In this document: positions 1 to 10,197 of the stretch, one piece after another
Layout: each line of letters opens with the position of its first letter
Position numbering within the stretch: position 1 is the first letter of the stretch
DNA from: Mycoplasma sp. 1578d
Lineage (GTDB): Bacteria > Bacillota_I > Bacilli_A > Mycoplasmatales > Metamycoplasmataceae
DNA: 64,000 nucleotides
NCBI RefSeq assembly: GCF_024582695.1
Contig: NZ_CP102081.1
Coordinates: 829,516 to 893,515, forward strand
Direction: 5' to 3'
Translations under genes and position numbers: made by a program
The notes under the pieces: model-generated
What the model was told of the DNA's origin: nothing
Database searches by the model: none
The model's input: the letters and a program-made list of their open reading frames with translations, nothing else

Positions 1-98
1 AAAATTTTACGAAAAGCATTGTAAATTCAAACAACATCAATAGTTTGGATCAATATTAAATCTGTATTTTTCTGTATTTGTTTATATGTATATGTCAT
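1..98 (-). CDS. Possible start of an unidentified ORF running off the left edge
   Basis: An ATG at 96-98 opens a minus-strand frame with no stop to the window edge (about 32 codons, including one TGA read as Trp). The peptide begins MTYTYKQIQKNTDLI. No ribosome site is visible and no family is recognisable. It lies 19 nt downstream of uvrB on the same strand, so it could be a co-transcribed gene or a chance frame. Confidence 0.25.
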
Positions 99-117
99 GT
101 TATCTATTTAATTTATA

Positions 118-2115
118 TTATTTATCTTGAGTTTGAAGTTCTAAAATAAGATCTCTTAATTCAATTGCTCTCTCATAATCAAGCGATTGAGCTGCTTGAT
201 TCATTTGTTTTTTGAGTTCATTAATAACTGCATCTTTGTCTTTTTTGCCAACTTTGCTTGAAGATGATTTCTTCTGTTTTTTGTGGAGAATGGCTTCAAC
301 AGCATTCATGATATCATGTCCTTGAATTGGTTCGGGTATTGCTTTGATAATGGTTTTTGGAACAATATTATGTTCTTTATTATAAGCTAGTTGCATTGCT
401 CTTTTTTCTTTATTGTCATCAATGCAAATTTGCATACTTTTAGTAATTTTATCTGCATAAAAAATGGCTTGACCTTTACTGTTTCTAGCGGCACGACCGG
501 TAATTTGGATTAATGAACGATAATTACGAGTAAACCCTTCTTTATCAGCATCTAAAACAATAACTTTAGATACTTCAGGAAGGTCAATTCCTTCTCTAAG
601 TAAATTAATTCCAATAACCGTTTCGTAAATTCCTTTTCTTAATTTACGTAAAATTTCGTTCCGTTCAAAGGTATTGTATTCACTGTGAATATAAGCAGCT
701 TTAATTCCCCTTTCAGATAAATATAGCGATAATTCCTCTGAAGATTTCTTGGTTAGTGTTAAAATAATTGTTTTGTCATTATTTTCACGCTGTTTGATTA
801 GAGTGTTAAAAATATCTTCCATTTGATTTTTTGCTGGTTTAATAATTATTTCTGGATCAACAAGGCCGGTTGGCCGAACGTATAAACGTGTGACCACTCC
901 TTGAGTTTTATCTAACTCATAATCGCCTGGAGTTGCTGAAATAAAGACTTTATGAAAATCAAAATTATTTTCTCATTCATCAAAGCGTAAAGGTCTATTT
1001 TCTAAAGCGCTCGGTAATCTAAAACCATAATTGACCAAACTTTCTTTTCTAGAGCGATCTCCCGAATACATAGTGTGTAATTGTGGAACAAACATATGTG
1101 ATTCATCAATAAACATGAGTGATTCTTTTGGAAAGTAGTCTAAAATTGTGTACGGACGTTGTCCAAAAGTTCTTTGGTCAAGATACATTGAATAGTTTTC
1201 AATTCCTTTGCACATTCCAAATTCACGCATATCATCAATATCATTTTTAACTCTCTGACTAATGCGAGTTGCTTCAAGAATTTTGCCTTGATCAGTAAAA
1301 TTACTAATTTGTTCTTGCAATTCTTTTTCGATTAATGGAATGATGGTGTCATAAACTGAATTTGAAGTAGCATAAGCATTCCCAGGTGATAATGTATATA
1401 TCGATACTTTTTTCAGCACATTTTTGGTCAATGGATCAACTAACGAGATTTCTTCGATCTCATCTCCAAAAAACGAAATTCGAACACAGCTTTCTTCTGA
1501 ATCGGCAGGCCGAACAAAGATAAGGTCTCCTTTAACTGTGAATTTTCCAGGAACTTGCTCAAAATCATTTCGTTCATATTTAATTTGAACTAAATGATAA
1601 ATGAATTCTTTAATTGAAATTGGTTGCCCAACATAAAAACGATAAAAAGAATCTTTATAAATCTCAGGATTTAAAGCACCATAAATAGCACTTACTGACG
1701 CTACAACAATAGTATCTTTACGCGTTAAAATCGAGTTAATTGTACTTAAGCGCAAAATTTCAATTTGCTCATTAGTCTTTGAATCTTTTTCAATATATGT
1801 ATCTGTTTTAGCCATGTAAGCTTCAGGACGATAATAATCAAAATAAGAGATAAAATATTCCACAGCATTTTCGGGAAAGAAAGTTTTAAGCTCACTATAA
1901 AGTTGTGAAGCTAATGTTTTAGTGTGACTTAAAATTAAAACTGGTTTGTCAAAATTTTTAATTACATTAGCAATAGTATAAGTTTTCCCCGAACCAGTAA
2001 CCCCTAAAAGTACTTGTTCTTTTAGCCCTTCTTTAATTCCTTGGGTAATTTCATTAATTGCTTTGGGTTGATCTCCACTTGGTTTATAATTTGCATGTAA
2101 TTTAAAAAGACTCAT
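118..2115 (-). CDS. uvrB: UvrABC excinuclease subunit B
   Basis: 665-residue UvrB, the damage-verifying helicase-like subunit of nucleotide excision repair that works with UvrA and UvrC on DNA. The N-terminus SLFKLHANYKPSGDQPKAI is typical. Walker A GVTGSGKT lies at about residues 39-46, the DNA-binding beta-hairpin SYFDYYRPEAYM at about 90-101, and a DESHM Walker B follows. The C-terminus carries a UVR motif (LDYERAIELRDLI) that contacts UvrC. One TGA near 898-972 is read as Trp. There is no Shine-Dalgarno (SD). TATAAT at 2122-2127 ends 6 nt before the ATG, suggesting a leaderless mRNA. Confidence 0.97.
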
Positions 2116-2197
2116 AATTAAATTATATTTAAATATTTACTATTCAACTGGGTGTGTTTTATTGCTTTTTGATTTTTATAAAAAATCATAAAAAATG

Positions 2198-2224
2198 TTG
2201 ACTTTTGTTTTTTTGTATTATAAT
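2198..2224 (+). promoter_or_regulatory. Promoter of tRNA-Gly
   Basis: TTGACT at 2198-2203 and TATAAT at 2219-2224, spaced 15 nt (an overlapping TATTAT offers an alternative -10). The mature tRNA begins 20 nt after the -10. Confidence 0.6.
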
Positions 2225-2244
2225 TATAAAGCAACCATTTAAAT

Positions 2245-2318
2245 GCGAGTGTAGTTTAATGGCAGAACTTCAGCCTTCCAAGCTGACTATGAGGGTTCGA
2301 TTCCCTTCACTCGCTCCA
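2245..2318 (+). tRNA. tRNA-Gly (anticodon UCC)
   Basis: A complete cloverleaf. Acceptor GCGAGTG (2245-2251) pairs with CACTCGC (2308-2314). The anticodon loop CTTCCAA (2275-2281) has anticodon TCC at 2277-2279, the T-loop is GGTTCGATTCC, the discriminator is T, and CCA is encoded at 2316-2318. In mollicutes a single tRNA-Gly(UCC) often reads all GGN codons. Confidence 0.97.
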
Positions 2319-2338
2319 TTTCATTTTAGTGATCCTAC

Positions 2339-2364
2339 AAAACACCGAAAGGTGTTTTTCTTTT
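2339..2364 (+). terminator. Rho-independent terminator after tRNA-Gly
   Basis: Perfect stem AAAACACC (2339-2346) / GGTGTTTT (2351-2358) with a GAAA loop and a following T-rich tract. Confidence 0.85.
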
Positions 2365-2373
2365 AAAAAATTT

Positions 2374-2600
2374 AATAAAAAGGAAATGCATAGAATTGCA
2401 TTTCCTAAAACATATAAAAAAGTATAGATAATATTATATAAGAGAAAAACGAGAGAGATGAAAGTCTTATGTATTAAAATCTATAATATTGATGGTTTCA
2501 GATAGAAACAATTAAGTAAATAATAAAATAAGTATGTCAGAAAATATTAAGCGAGTACTCTTTCTTTCAAAAGAGGAGATCAACTAGTGGATCTCATAAT
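2374..2600 (-). ncRNA. Candidate small RNA in the tRNA-Gly/GNAT gap
   Basis: No protein is visible in this roughly 340-base gap, but it looks like a minus-strand transcription unit. TATAAT lies at 2602-2607 (minus strand). Just downstream are two compact hairpins, GAGATC/GATCTC (about 2576-2596) and CTCTTT/AAAGAG (about 2558-2575). The unit ends in a strong stem AGGAAATGCA/TGCATTTCCT (2381-2406) followed on the minus strand by TTTTTATT. The RNA would be about 215 nt. It matches no RNA family I recognise, so transcription is inferred only from the promoter-like and terminator-like signals. Confidence 0.35.
2381..2406 (-). terminator. Terminator-like hairpin
   Basis: Inverted repeat GGAAATGCA (2382-2390) / TGCATTTCC (2397-2405). 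Read on the minus strand it is followed by a T-rich tail, so it fits termination of a leftward transcript rather than of tRNA-Gly, which has its own terminator at 2339-2364. Confidence 0.5.
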
Positions 2601-2707
2601 AATTATAAAGTTTTCACGTTATAAATATGAAAATCGCATGCTTTTTCATATTTGTTCCATTTTTTATTTACTTTTTAAAGAGAAATAAAAATCGTTATAA
2701 TTAAATA

Positions 2708-3526
2708 ATGAGAAAATTCATCCTTGCCCAAAATACACAAAAACAGGAGATATTGGATTTTTTATATCAAAATAAAACATTCTTAAATACCTTCTTAATA
2801 TCTGATATAGAAAATTTTGGTCTATCTGAAAATAATTCCATTTTTACTTATATAAATGAAGATCAAATCCAAGATGTGATCCTTTATTTTTATGGAAATT
2901 TGGTGATTTTTCTAAAAGATGAACATTTTGATAAGCAATCTTTTATCAAAATTGTTAAATCTCATAATGTTGCTAATATTTTGCTTGTTGGAATAAAACC
3001 AGAAATTCTAGTCAACATTCTTAAAGAATTTGGTTTTGATTACACAATTTATACCGAAACATTTATGAAATTAAATATTGAAAAATTCAAACAAAAATAT
3101 CAAGATGTCAATTTAAAATCGCTTAAGATTAAATTTACTGATATTAATTTAATTGTGCAAGAGTTCAAAAAAATTGACGAGTTTAAAGGGTTTGGTGACC
3201 AAATGTATAATGAGCAATATTTAGAGCAAGCATATAATATTGGTTCATATTTTGGGTATATAATTAAGCAAAAAGATCATGTATTATCTCACGCTGCTTC
3301 TTCAGCAGTGACTAATTCAGCAATTATGCTTGGACGAATCTTTACCATTCCAAGTGCTCGTCATAAAGGTTATGCTTTTGATTGTATAATTAATTTATGT
3401 CACGATATTATAAAAATTAATAAAACTCCTATTTTATTTTCAAATAACTTAAATGCTATAAAATTGTACGAAAAAATTGGTTTTGAGCCAATTGGTGATT
3501 TTATTGTTTTAACTAAAAATAATTAA
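2708..3526 (+). CDS. GNAT-family N-acetyltransferase
   Basis: 272 residues. The C-terminal third (about 190-270) has the GNAT fold signature: HAASSAV strand, RIFTIPSARHKGYAFDCI (acetyl-CoA-binding Q/RxxGxG/A-like loop, here RHKGYA), then NLNAIKLYEKIGFEPIGDF, the classic end of the domain. The N-terminal half resembles the extension of two-part GNAT proteins in mollicutes. The substrate is unknown. No SD is visible; TATAAT at 2696-2701 sits 6 nt before the ATG. Confidence 0.8.
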   Translation: MRKFILAQNTQKQEILDFLYQNKTFLNTFLISDIENFGLSENNSIFTYINEDQIQDVILYFYGNLVIFLKDEHFDKQSFIKIVKSHNVANILLVGIKPEILVNILKEFGFDYTIYTETFMKLNIEKFKQKYQDVNLKSLKIKFTDINLIVQEFKKIDEFKGFGDQMYNEQYLEQAYNIGSYFGYIIKQKDHVLSHAASSAVTNSAIMLGRIFTIPSARHKGYAFDCIINLCHDIIKINKTPILFSNNLNAIKLYEKIGFEPIGDFIVLTKNN

Positions 3527-3567
3527 TAAAATATAATTTAGAATCTATAAAAAATAAAGGAAGTAGA

Positions 3568-4920
3568 ATGCATTCAGTAAAAAAAATATTACATAAACCT
3601 GCATATTTTGATCAAAAAGAATACATTATTAAAGGTTGGGTTGTTTCAAATCGCGGAAATAAAAAAGTTAGATTTCTTTCAATTAATGATGGATCAACCA
3701 TTAAATCAATGCAAGTGATATTTAAGGATCAATCATTTGATTTTGAGCTGCTTGATAAACTTAAAAATGGTTCAGGTTTAGTTGTAAAAGGTATTTTAAA
3801 AGAAACTCCACAAGCTAAACAACCTATTGAATTAGAAGCAACTCAAATACTTTCATATTCAATTGCACATGAAGATTACCCAATTCAAAATCAAGAAATT
3901 AAACTTGAAACTCTTAGAGAACTACCGCACTTAAGGCACCGAACAAATTTACTCCGAGCAATTATGCTTATTCGTTCAACTTTAGCGCATGAAGTTCATC
4001 GTTACTTTATGCAAAGAGATTTTTATTATATGAATTCTCCAATCATTACCAGTAATGACGGAGAAGGAGCTGGAGAAACCTTTAGTGTTGATGATACAGA
4101 TAAAGATCCATTTTTTGGCAAAGATAAAAAAGCCACTTTAGGAGTAACCGGTCAATTACATGGTGAATCTGCTGCTCTTGGGATGCAAAAAATTTACACT
4201 TTTGCTCCAACTTTTAGAGCTGAAAAATCAAACACTAAACGCCATTTAGCTGAGTTTTGAATGATTGAACCTGAAGTTGCTTTTTATAACCTTTATGATG
4301 ATATTACTCTAGCTGATGATTTACTGAAAGTGGTAATTCGCAACACAATTTTCAAGCATAAAGATGAAATGCAATACCTTAACGATAATCTTGATAATAA
4401 CTTACTATCAAGGATTAACGAATTCCTTAATACACCTTTAAAAATTGTTGAATATACTGATGCAATTAACCAATTAGCACAAGTTAAGCAAAGATTTGAA
4501 AATCAAGATATTAAATTTGGTTTAGACTTAGCAACTGAACATGAAAAATATCTAACTGAAGTAGTTTATAAAGCTCCTATTGCAGTTATTAACTTTCCTA
4601 AAGAATTTAAAGCCTTTTATATGAAACAAAATGATGACGGAAAAACCGTTGCTTCATTTGACTTGTTAGTACCTGGAGTTGGAGAACTTGTAGGTGGAAG
4701 TCAAAGAGAAAATGATATTGAAAAACTCACTGCTCGAATTGATGAATTAGGAATTAATAAAGAAGATCTTAAATGATATTTAGATCTTAGAAGATTTGGG
4801 AATGTTAGCTCGGCTGGATTTGGTATTGGATTTGAAAGATTAGTCATGTATGTAACAGGTGCAGAAAATATTAGAGATGTTATTCCATACCCACGTACCG
4901 CCGGAAATATTCGTATGTAA
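3568..4920 (+). CDS. asnS: Asparaginyl-tRNA synthetase
   Basis: 450-residue class IIb synthetase that charges tRNA-Asn. It has an N-terminal OB-fold anticodon-binding domain ([15 protein letters not shown], about 17-100). The catalytic core follows: [14 protein letters not shown] leading into motif 1, AsnRS-type [12 protein letters not shown], motif 2 FRAEKS, and motif 3 [11 protein letters not shown] near the end. The EGAGE stretch and the H-L-R-H-R-TN segment favour Asn over Asp or Lys specificity. TGA-Trp codons occur at 4258 and 4774. The SD AAGGAAG precedes the ATG. Confidence 0.96.
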
Positions 4921-4942
4921 AATTAGCTCAAGCTAATTTTTT
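4921..4942 (+). terminator. Terminator or attenuator after asnS
   Basis: AATTAGC/GCTAATT stem (4921-4927, 4932-4938) with loop TCAA and a T6 run. It lies only 15 nt before tmcAL, so read-through must supply tmcAL unless that gene has its own promoter. Confidence 0.6.
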
Positions 4943-4957
4943 ATAAAAATTTGAACA

Positions 4958-5866
4958 ATGAATAAAACTAAAATTGGTATTGTTGCAGAATACAATCCTT
5001 TTCATAATGGCCACATTCATCAATTAAATTTGGTAAAACAAAAGTTCCCAAATAGCAAAATTTATGTAGCTATGTCTCACAAATTTTCACAACGTGGTGA
5101 ATATCTTTGTATGTCTTGACATAAACGGAAAAAAAATGCTAAAAAATATGGGGTCGATAAATTTCTTAAACTAAAAATGAATATTTCGTCTCAAGCTGCT
5201 CATATTTTTGCACGAGAAAGTGTGCTAAAATTGTCTAAAAAAGGAATTAAATATTTAGTTTTTGGTAGCGAAAGTGGCAAAGTTGATCAATTAATTCAAA
5301 TAGCTAAAGTTCTAAAAGAACATAAAAAGCAATATGATCAACTAGTTAAAAAACATTTAAAACAAGGCTGAGCTTTCCCAAGAGCCACAAATTTAGCACT
5401 GCAAGAATTAACTGGAGCTGATATTTCAATGCCTAATGATATTTTAGGTATTGAATATGTTAAAACAATAGTTAATGAAAATTTGCCAATTACACCAATT
5501 GCTCTTAAAAGAACTATTGATTTTCACTCTCAAGAGACTTATCAACATTTTGCAAGTGCAACTAAAATTAGACAAATAATTGTTCATAATCAAGATATAT
5601 CTCCTTTTACACCTGTAAAACGAAAAGATATCTTAAATAAAAGAATTCAAGATACATATGCTAAATTTCAAAAAATAGTAAAAAACACACCTGCACAAAC
5701 CTTAGCAAAATACAAAATGATTTCGGAAGGAATGGAAAATTTGTTTAAAAAACATGTGCATGCCCCTGATTATGATACTTTCATTCAAAGCTGCGTAAGT
5801 AAGCGTTATACTGCTTCTCGAATTAAAAGAGCGTATTTATTTGTACTCAAAAGAATTAAAAAATAA
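4958..5866 (+). CDS. tmcAL: tRNA(Met) cytidine acetate ligase (YlbM/TmcAL family)
   Basis: 302 residues. The start [19 protein letters not shown] carries the nucleotidyltransferase motif NPFHNGH, and a GSES stretch follows at about 103-106. The B. subtilis family member makes N4-acetylcytidine at the wobble position of elongator tRNA-Met from acetate and ATP. Bacterial relatives are near 400 residues, so this is a short version. Two TGA codons (5118, 5368) read as Trp. There is no clear SD, so it is probably read through from asnS. Confidence 0.82.
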
Positions 5867-5888
5867 AGATAAAAATCTTTATTTTTTA
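5861..5888. terminator. Bidirectional terminator between convergent genes
   Basis: AAATAAAGAT (5861-5870) / ATCTTTATTT (5875-5884) with T and A tracts on both sides. It serves tmcAL (+) and the lipoprotein gene (-) whose stop lies at 5890. Confidence 0.75.
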
Positions 5889-5889
5889 A

Positions 5890-7950
5890 TTATATTATTT
5901 TAGTTGTTAAAATTCCTTTTTCACTTTGTAAATATATTTCTCTTCTGTCATTCCCTGTGCTTCCTTGATCAGTAGTCACTCTTCTAAATTCTGGTATTGA
6001 AACAGTTCGATCAAATTCAATCTCGTCTTCTTGAGCTTTACCATCATTATTTAAATCTTTTCAGAAATAAATTTTATCTCCTTCTTTCAGATTTACATAA
6101 TTTTCGCTAACATATGGATAATATACTTGTTGTGGATTTGGATATAATCTAGTGCTTATTTGCTCATTTCTTGCTTCTGGATCTAAGAGTGAAGCGCCTT
6201 GATCAAATTGACTTTTCCCAAAAAAGTTAAATTGGTCTTGATATTTGAATTTTGTAGTTAAAATGTTTTTATTATCTTTAGATACAATGGCAAATCCCGT
6301 TTCATTCTTATCCTTTAAATAACCAGCAAATTTCACAAAACTTCTCGCAACATCATCGTTTCATAATTTTTCGTGGAGTTTATTAGTTTCAGTGATTTTA
6401 TCATCTCATCTTCAAATAATTTTAGGGAATATTTGAGCTATTTCTTTACCGTACCCCATTGTTTCAAGGAATAAATTATAAAACTGTTTTGTGCGGTCAT
6501 TTTTAAACTCATCTCTAAGAGTATAAAGTTTGCTTGGTTCTGAATCAAAATTCTTTTTCGGTAGTGTCCCTTTGTAATTAAACGGAAAGACACTGTTTGG
6601 GAATGCTAAATAATCATTGAGATTTCAATCTGTGTTAGTATACGCAATACCAGAAGGCTCTAAATATGTTCTTATTCAATCATTACTTGGACCATAACTT
6701 AATAAAGCTAAACTATTATTTTTTACAATTGTGCTTCCAAATCAGCTAAATAAATAATCATTATCTTTTTGTGAACTTTGAACTGCTCCTTTATTAAGTT
6801 CAAAATAATTTTCATATGCATATTTTGTGTATTCACGTGCAACTGCTTCAGTTAATGAATAAATATATTTAATATTATCTGGTTTGATTTTGAAATTTCC
6901 ATCGGTTGAATAAAAAATTTCAGCAGTATCTAAAAATTTATATTTATCTTCATAGGTATTAGCATAATTCCATAATTCACTCGGAGAAAAAATGCTGCTT
7001 AAAAATCTTTTTCTAAATAAAGGGTCGGCTTTATCATAAGAAGGATTCCCGTTTAAATCTGCTCTTAAATTAACGTTTCAATTTAAAAGATCTTTAAATT
7101 GCTCAGTGAAATATCCATTCCAAATTTGAACTTCTTGACCATGATTTTCTTCTGAGGCTCCATGGTATATAATCCGAGCATTATTGTAATTGTTTTTCTT
7201 TGAGCCATAATGATCAATTAATAAGCCGACTTGAGCATATGTATTAGCTCAGTGATGAATATACTCATGGAATAAAGTTCCCATTAGTGAACTCATTATT
7301 GAGTAAAGACCAATTCCTTTTTCAAGTAATAAATAACCATTTAAATAAATATTTTTATTTTGAGTAATGTAAACACCATTGGCAGTAGATGGAATTACAT
7401 TAAAATCATTAATATTAATTCCCTCTAAAAAATGAACTTCAGGACCAAAAGGTACTTTTCTTTTGAATTCTTGAGCAAATTTAACTAAAGCGTTTTTGCC
7501 AAGCATGTAACGATGAATCCCTTTATCATCCGTTGCGTATGAAAATTCTCTGAATAAAACTCCAGTATATTCATCTTTAAACTCAATATAAAAACGATTT
7601 TCAGTATCTTTTTTTTCTTTTACTTTATCAAAGTCTTTTTCGGTTGAATTGATCTGATTTAGTGTCTTTTCTTGCTGTTCAGTTGATAAAGCATTTTTAT
7701 TGACAATAAATGTTTCTCCTTCAGTGATTGGAACTACTCTGTGTGGTGAAATTTTTTCATCGTTAAAATCCAAATAGTCATTAGATAATTTAATGTCTTT
7801 TGAATTTACAGGAGTAAAAGTTCGCTTGCTCTCACCATTCTCATTACCTACTTTTGAATTGTTAAAAAAATTACAACTTACAGAACTCGTTAATAAACCA
7901 ATACTCATTGGAAGGGTTAACAAAAATCTCTTAATCAAAGCCTTTTTCAT
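5890..7950 (-). CDS. Large surface lipoprotein with HExxH zinc-metalloprotease motif
   Basis: 686 residues. An N-terminal lipoprotein signal (KKALIKRFLLTLPMSIGLLTSS) ends in lipobox SVSC, Cys about 26, so it should be lipid-anchored outside the cell. HEYIHHWA at about 230-237 fits a gluzincin-type HExxH site after a helical GTLFHEYIHH segment. A candidate third zinc ligand downstream is not obvious. The architecture resembles the mycoplasma MYPU_1760-type metalloprotease lipoproteins, an assignment made from memory. At least seven TGA-Trp codons. No SD; a TATAAT (7959-7964) ends 8 nt before the ATG. Confidence 0.75.
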
Positions 7951-8009
7951 AATAAAGTATTATATTCTTTTCTAGTTATTTAGCATTTAATAAAAATTTA
8001 AAAATTGGG

Positions 8010-8915
8010 TTAATCCAATTGTTTTTCGTAAAATTGTTTTACAAATTCATGTTCTTTATGCTTTTCAATTTGTTTGATTAACATACTTTTAAAAAATTCT
8101 TTTTCTTCACTACTATAAATAAAATTTTCTCATTTCTTAGAATTTGATATGCATAATGAAATTAAATCTTCAAATGATAATACCCTGCTGTTTTCTTTAT
8201 ATTTAGTATCTTTTATTCTCTTGGTAGTAGTAATTTGAATATTAGCTTCATATAATGTGTCTAAAACTTCCTTACTAATATTATCGTCTAAAGTTACGAG
8301 AAACATTTCCATTGCCCCTGTTCTACCTAATTCTTCAGGAACTTCTTGTCAACGTTCTCTTAAAGTGGTTTTTGCACTAATTAAAATTGTGTTTCTCTTA
8401 TTTATTGTATATTCTATTACCCCAGGAGAAACAATATCAACCATTTTACCTAAACCTTTTTTCATGAATTCAAGTTTGCCAATATTAGCTTGACTGTCTA
8501 ATTTTATTCCCGCTCCTATTAGTATTAGCTCGATAATAGCTTCAAATTCCTTTCCTGCTCTACTTCTTCTGCTTTGTGTATTAGAAAGAATAAGTGCATA
8601 TATGTGTTCAGGAAACGATTCAACAAACCACGTTATTGATTCTATAGGAGATAAGGAGTTTACATATTCCTCTTTTACTAATTTTTTCAACAAATGAGTA
8701 GTAAATTTTTCCTCTAAAGGTAAAAAAGATTTTCAACAATTAAATCTTAATTTTTCAATAATTTCACTCGCATTCTCTTTAAAATAATCAGGAGATTTAT
8801 TGTGGTAATTTAATTTTAAAAAATTTCTATAAACTAATTCATATGGTTGGGAAAAAATTTTATCTCTTTCATTTTTTATTAGTTCTTTATATTCATCTAG
8901 TTTTATTTTCTCCAT
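8010..8915 (-). CDS. Type II restriction endonuclease, EcoRII C-terminal-like
   Basis: 301 residues. The central block TQSRRSRAGKEFEAIIELIL (about 114-133) and the later ISAKTTLRERWQEVPEEL (about 183-200) match the catalytic domain of the EcoRII-C/PspGI/SsoII-like family, which cuts CCWGG or CCNGG. E/K-K-R residues in those blocks are the expected active-site positions. It is divergent from a cytosine-C5 methyltransferase of the matching family. AAAGG precedes the ATG. The exact recognition sequence is inferred from the pairing, not read from the sequence. Confidence 0.85.
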
Positions 8916-8971
8916 TATTTAAAGTACCTTTCTTATTATTCTAATTATAAAAATAATATAATAGTGTTGAA

Positions 8972-8990
8972 AAAGGACAAATAGTCCTTT
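8972..8990. promoter_or_regulatory. Inverted-repeat operator of the type II R-M system
   Basis: AAAGGAC-AAATA-GTCCTTT, a 7-bp perfect inverted repeat in the divergent gap. It overlaps where the -35 of the methyltransferase promoter should be (TATAAT 9002-9007) and lies upstream of the endonuclease -10 (minus TATAAT 8944-8949). The core resembles the GGACA...TGTCC type site reported for M.SsoII and M.Ecl18kI, where the HTH of the methyltransferase represses its own gene. Confidence 0.7.
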
Positions 8991-9023
8991 GTTTTATCCT
9001 TTATAATTAAACTAGGAGTATTT

Positions 9024-10184
9024 ATGGAATTTATAGGACAAATTCAAGGTTTTTCAACACGTGAACAAATAAAGAACAAAAGACAAAAATTAAATATGAC
9101 GCAAAAAGAGCTTGCTGATGCTATTGGTTTATCTAAATACGGGGACAGAACTATAAGGAGATGAGAAAATGGTGAATCTAGTCCTTCATTATTAGAACTA
9201 AAACAAATATTAGATTTTCCTGAAAAAGTGCCTTTTTTAAATAATGAAAAAGCTAAATTTTCAATGATTGATTTATTCGCCGGAATAGGTGGCATTAGAT
9301 TAGGATTTGCACTAACAAATCAAATCAAGGTTGTTTTTAGTAGTGAAATTGATAAATTTGCGATTAAAACATATCGAGCTAATTTCGGTGATACTCCAAG
9401 TGGAGATATTACTAAAATTTCAACAAACCATATTCCCGATCATGATATTTTGGTTGGCGGTTTTCCGTGTCAAGCATTTTCTCAAGCTGGTAAAAAACTT
9501 GGTTTTGAAGATACTAGGGGGACATTGTTTTTTGATGTAGCTCGAATAATTTTAGATAAACAGCCTAAATGTTTCTTGTTGGAAAATGTTAGAAATTTAA
9601 TCTCACACAATAAAGGAAACACTTTTAGCACAATCTTGAACACACTCAAATCACTTGACTATCAAGTTTATTACACTTTATTAAAAGCTAAAGATTTTGG
9701 GGTCCCACAAAATCGGGAAAGAATCTATATTGTTGGTTTTAATAAAAATCTTGTTCCTAATGCTGGAGATTTTTCATTTCCAAAACCAAGTAAGAAGAAA
9801 ACAAAAGTTGGAGATATTTTACAAACTCAAGTCAATTCTAAGTACACTATTTCTGATAATTTATGAAAAGGTCATCAAAGAAGAAGAAAAGAACATAAGC
9901 AAAAAGGAAATGGTTTTGGTTATTCACTTTTTAATCACAACAGTACATACACAAACACAATTTCAGCTAGATATTACAAAGATGGAAGTGAAATTTTAAT
10001 TGAACAAGAGAATAAAAATCCTAGAAAGTTAACACCAAGAGAGGCGGCTCGCTTGCAAGGGTTTCCAGAAGATTTTATCATTCCAGTAAGTGATACACAA
10101 AGTTATAAACAATTCGGAAATTCAGTAGCAGTCCCAGTCATAAATGCAATTGCTAAACAAATGCTTAAAGTCTTAAATAAATAA
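9024..10184 (+). CDS. HTH-cytosine-C5 DNA methyltransferase (M.SsoII/M.EcoRII type)
   Basis: 386 residues. An N-terminal Xre-like HTH (about 12-60: [18 protein letters not shown]...[11 protein letters not shown]) is fused to a complete C5-MTase: motif [13 protein letters not shown], motif [15 protein letters not shown] with the catalytic Cys, motif VI ENVRNL, motif [14 protein letters not shown], motif [15 protein letters not shown], and motif [14 protein letters not shown]-bearing relatives methylate CCNGG/CCWGG and repress themselves. SD AGGAG; the promoter lies at 9002-9007 under the operator at 8972-8990. Confidence 0.95.
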
Positions 10185-10197
10185 AGGAATAAGTTGC

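Noticed and set aside
118..897. Genes split at many TGA codons
   Set aside because: With TGA as Trp the pieces join into full-length conserved proteins, so these are not frameshifts or pseudogenes.
7793..7975. Plus-strand ORF over the lipoprotein start
   Set aside because: Antisense shadow of the signal-peptide region, no ribosome site, no homology.
8010..10184. Type II system as two unrelated genes
   Set aside because: Family match (EcoRII-C nuclease with HTH-C5 methyltransferase), divergent layout and shared operator make them one system.
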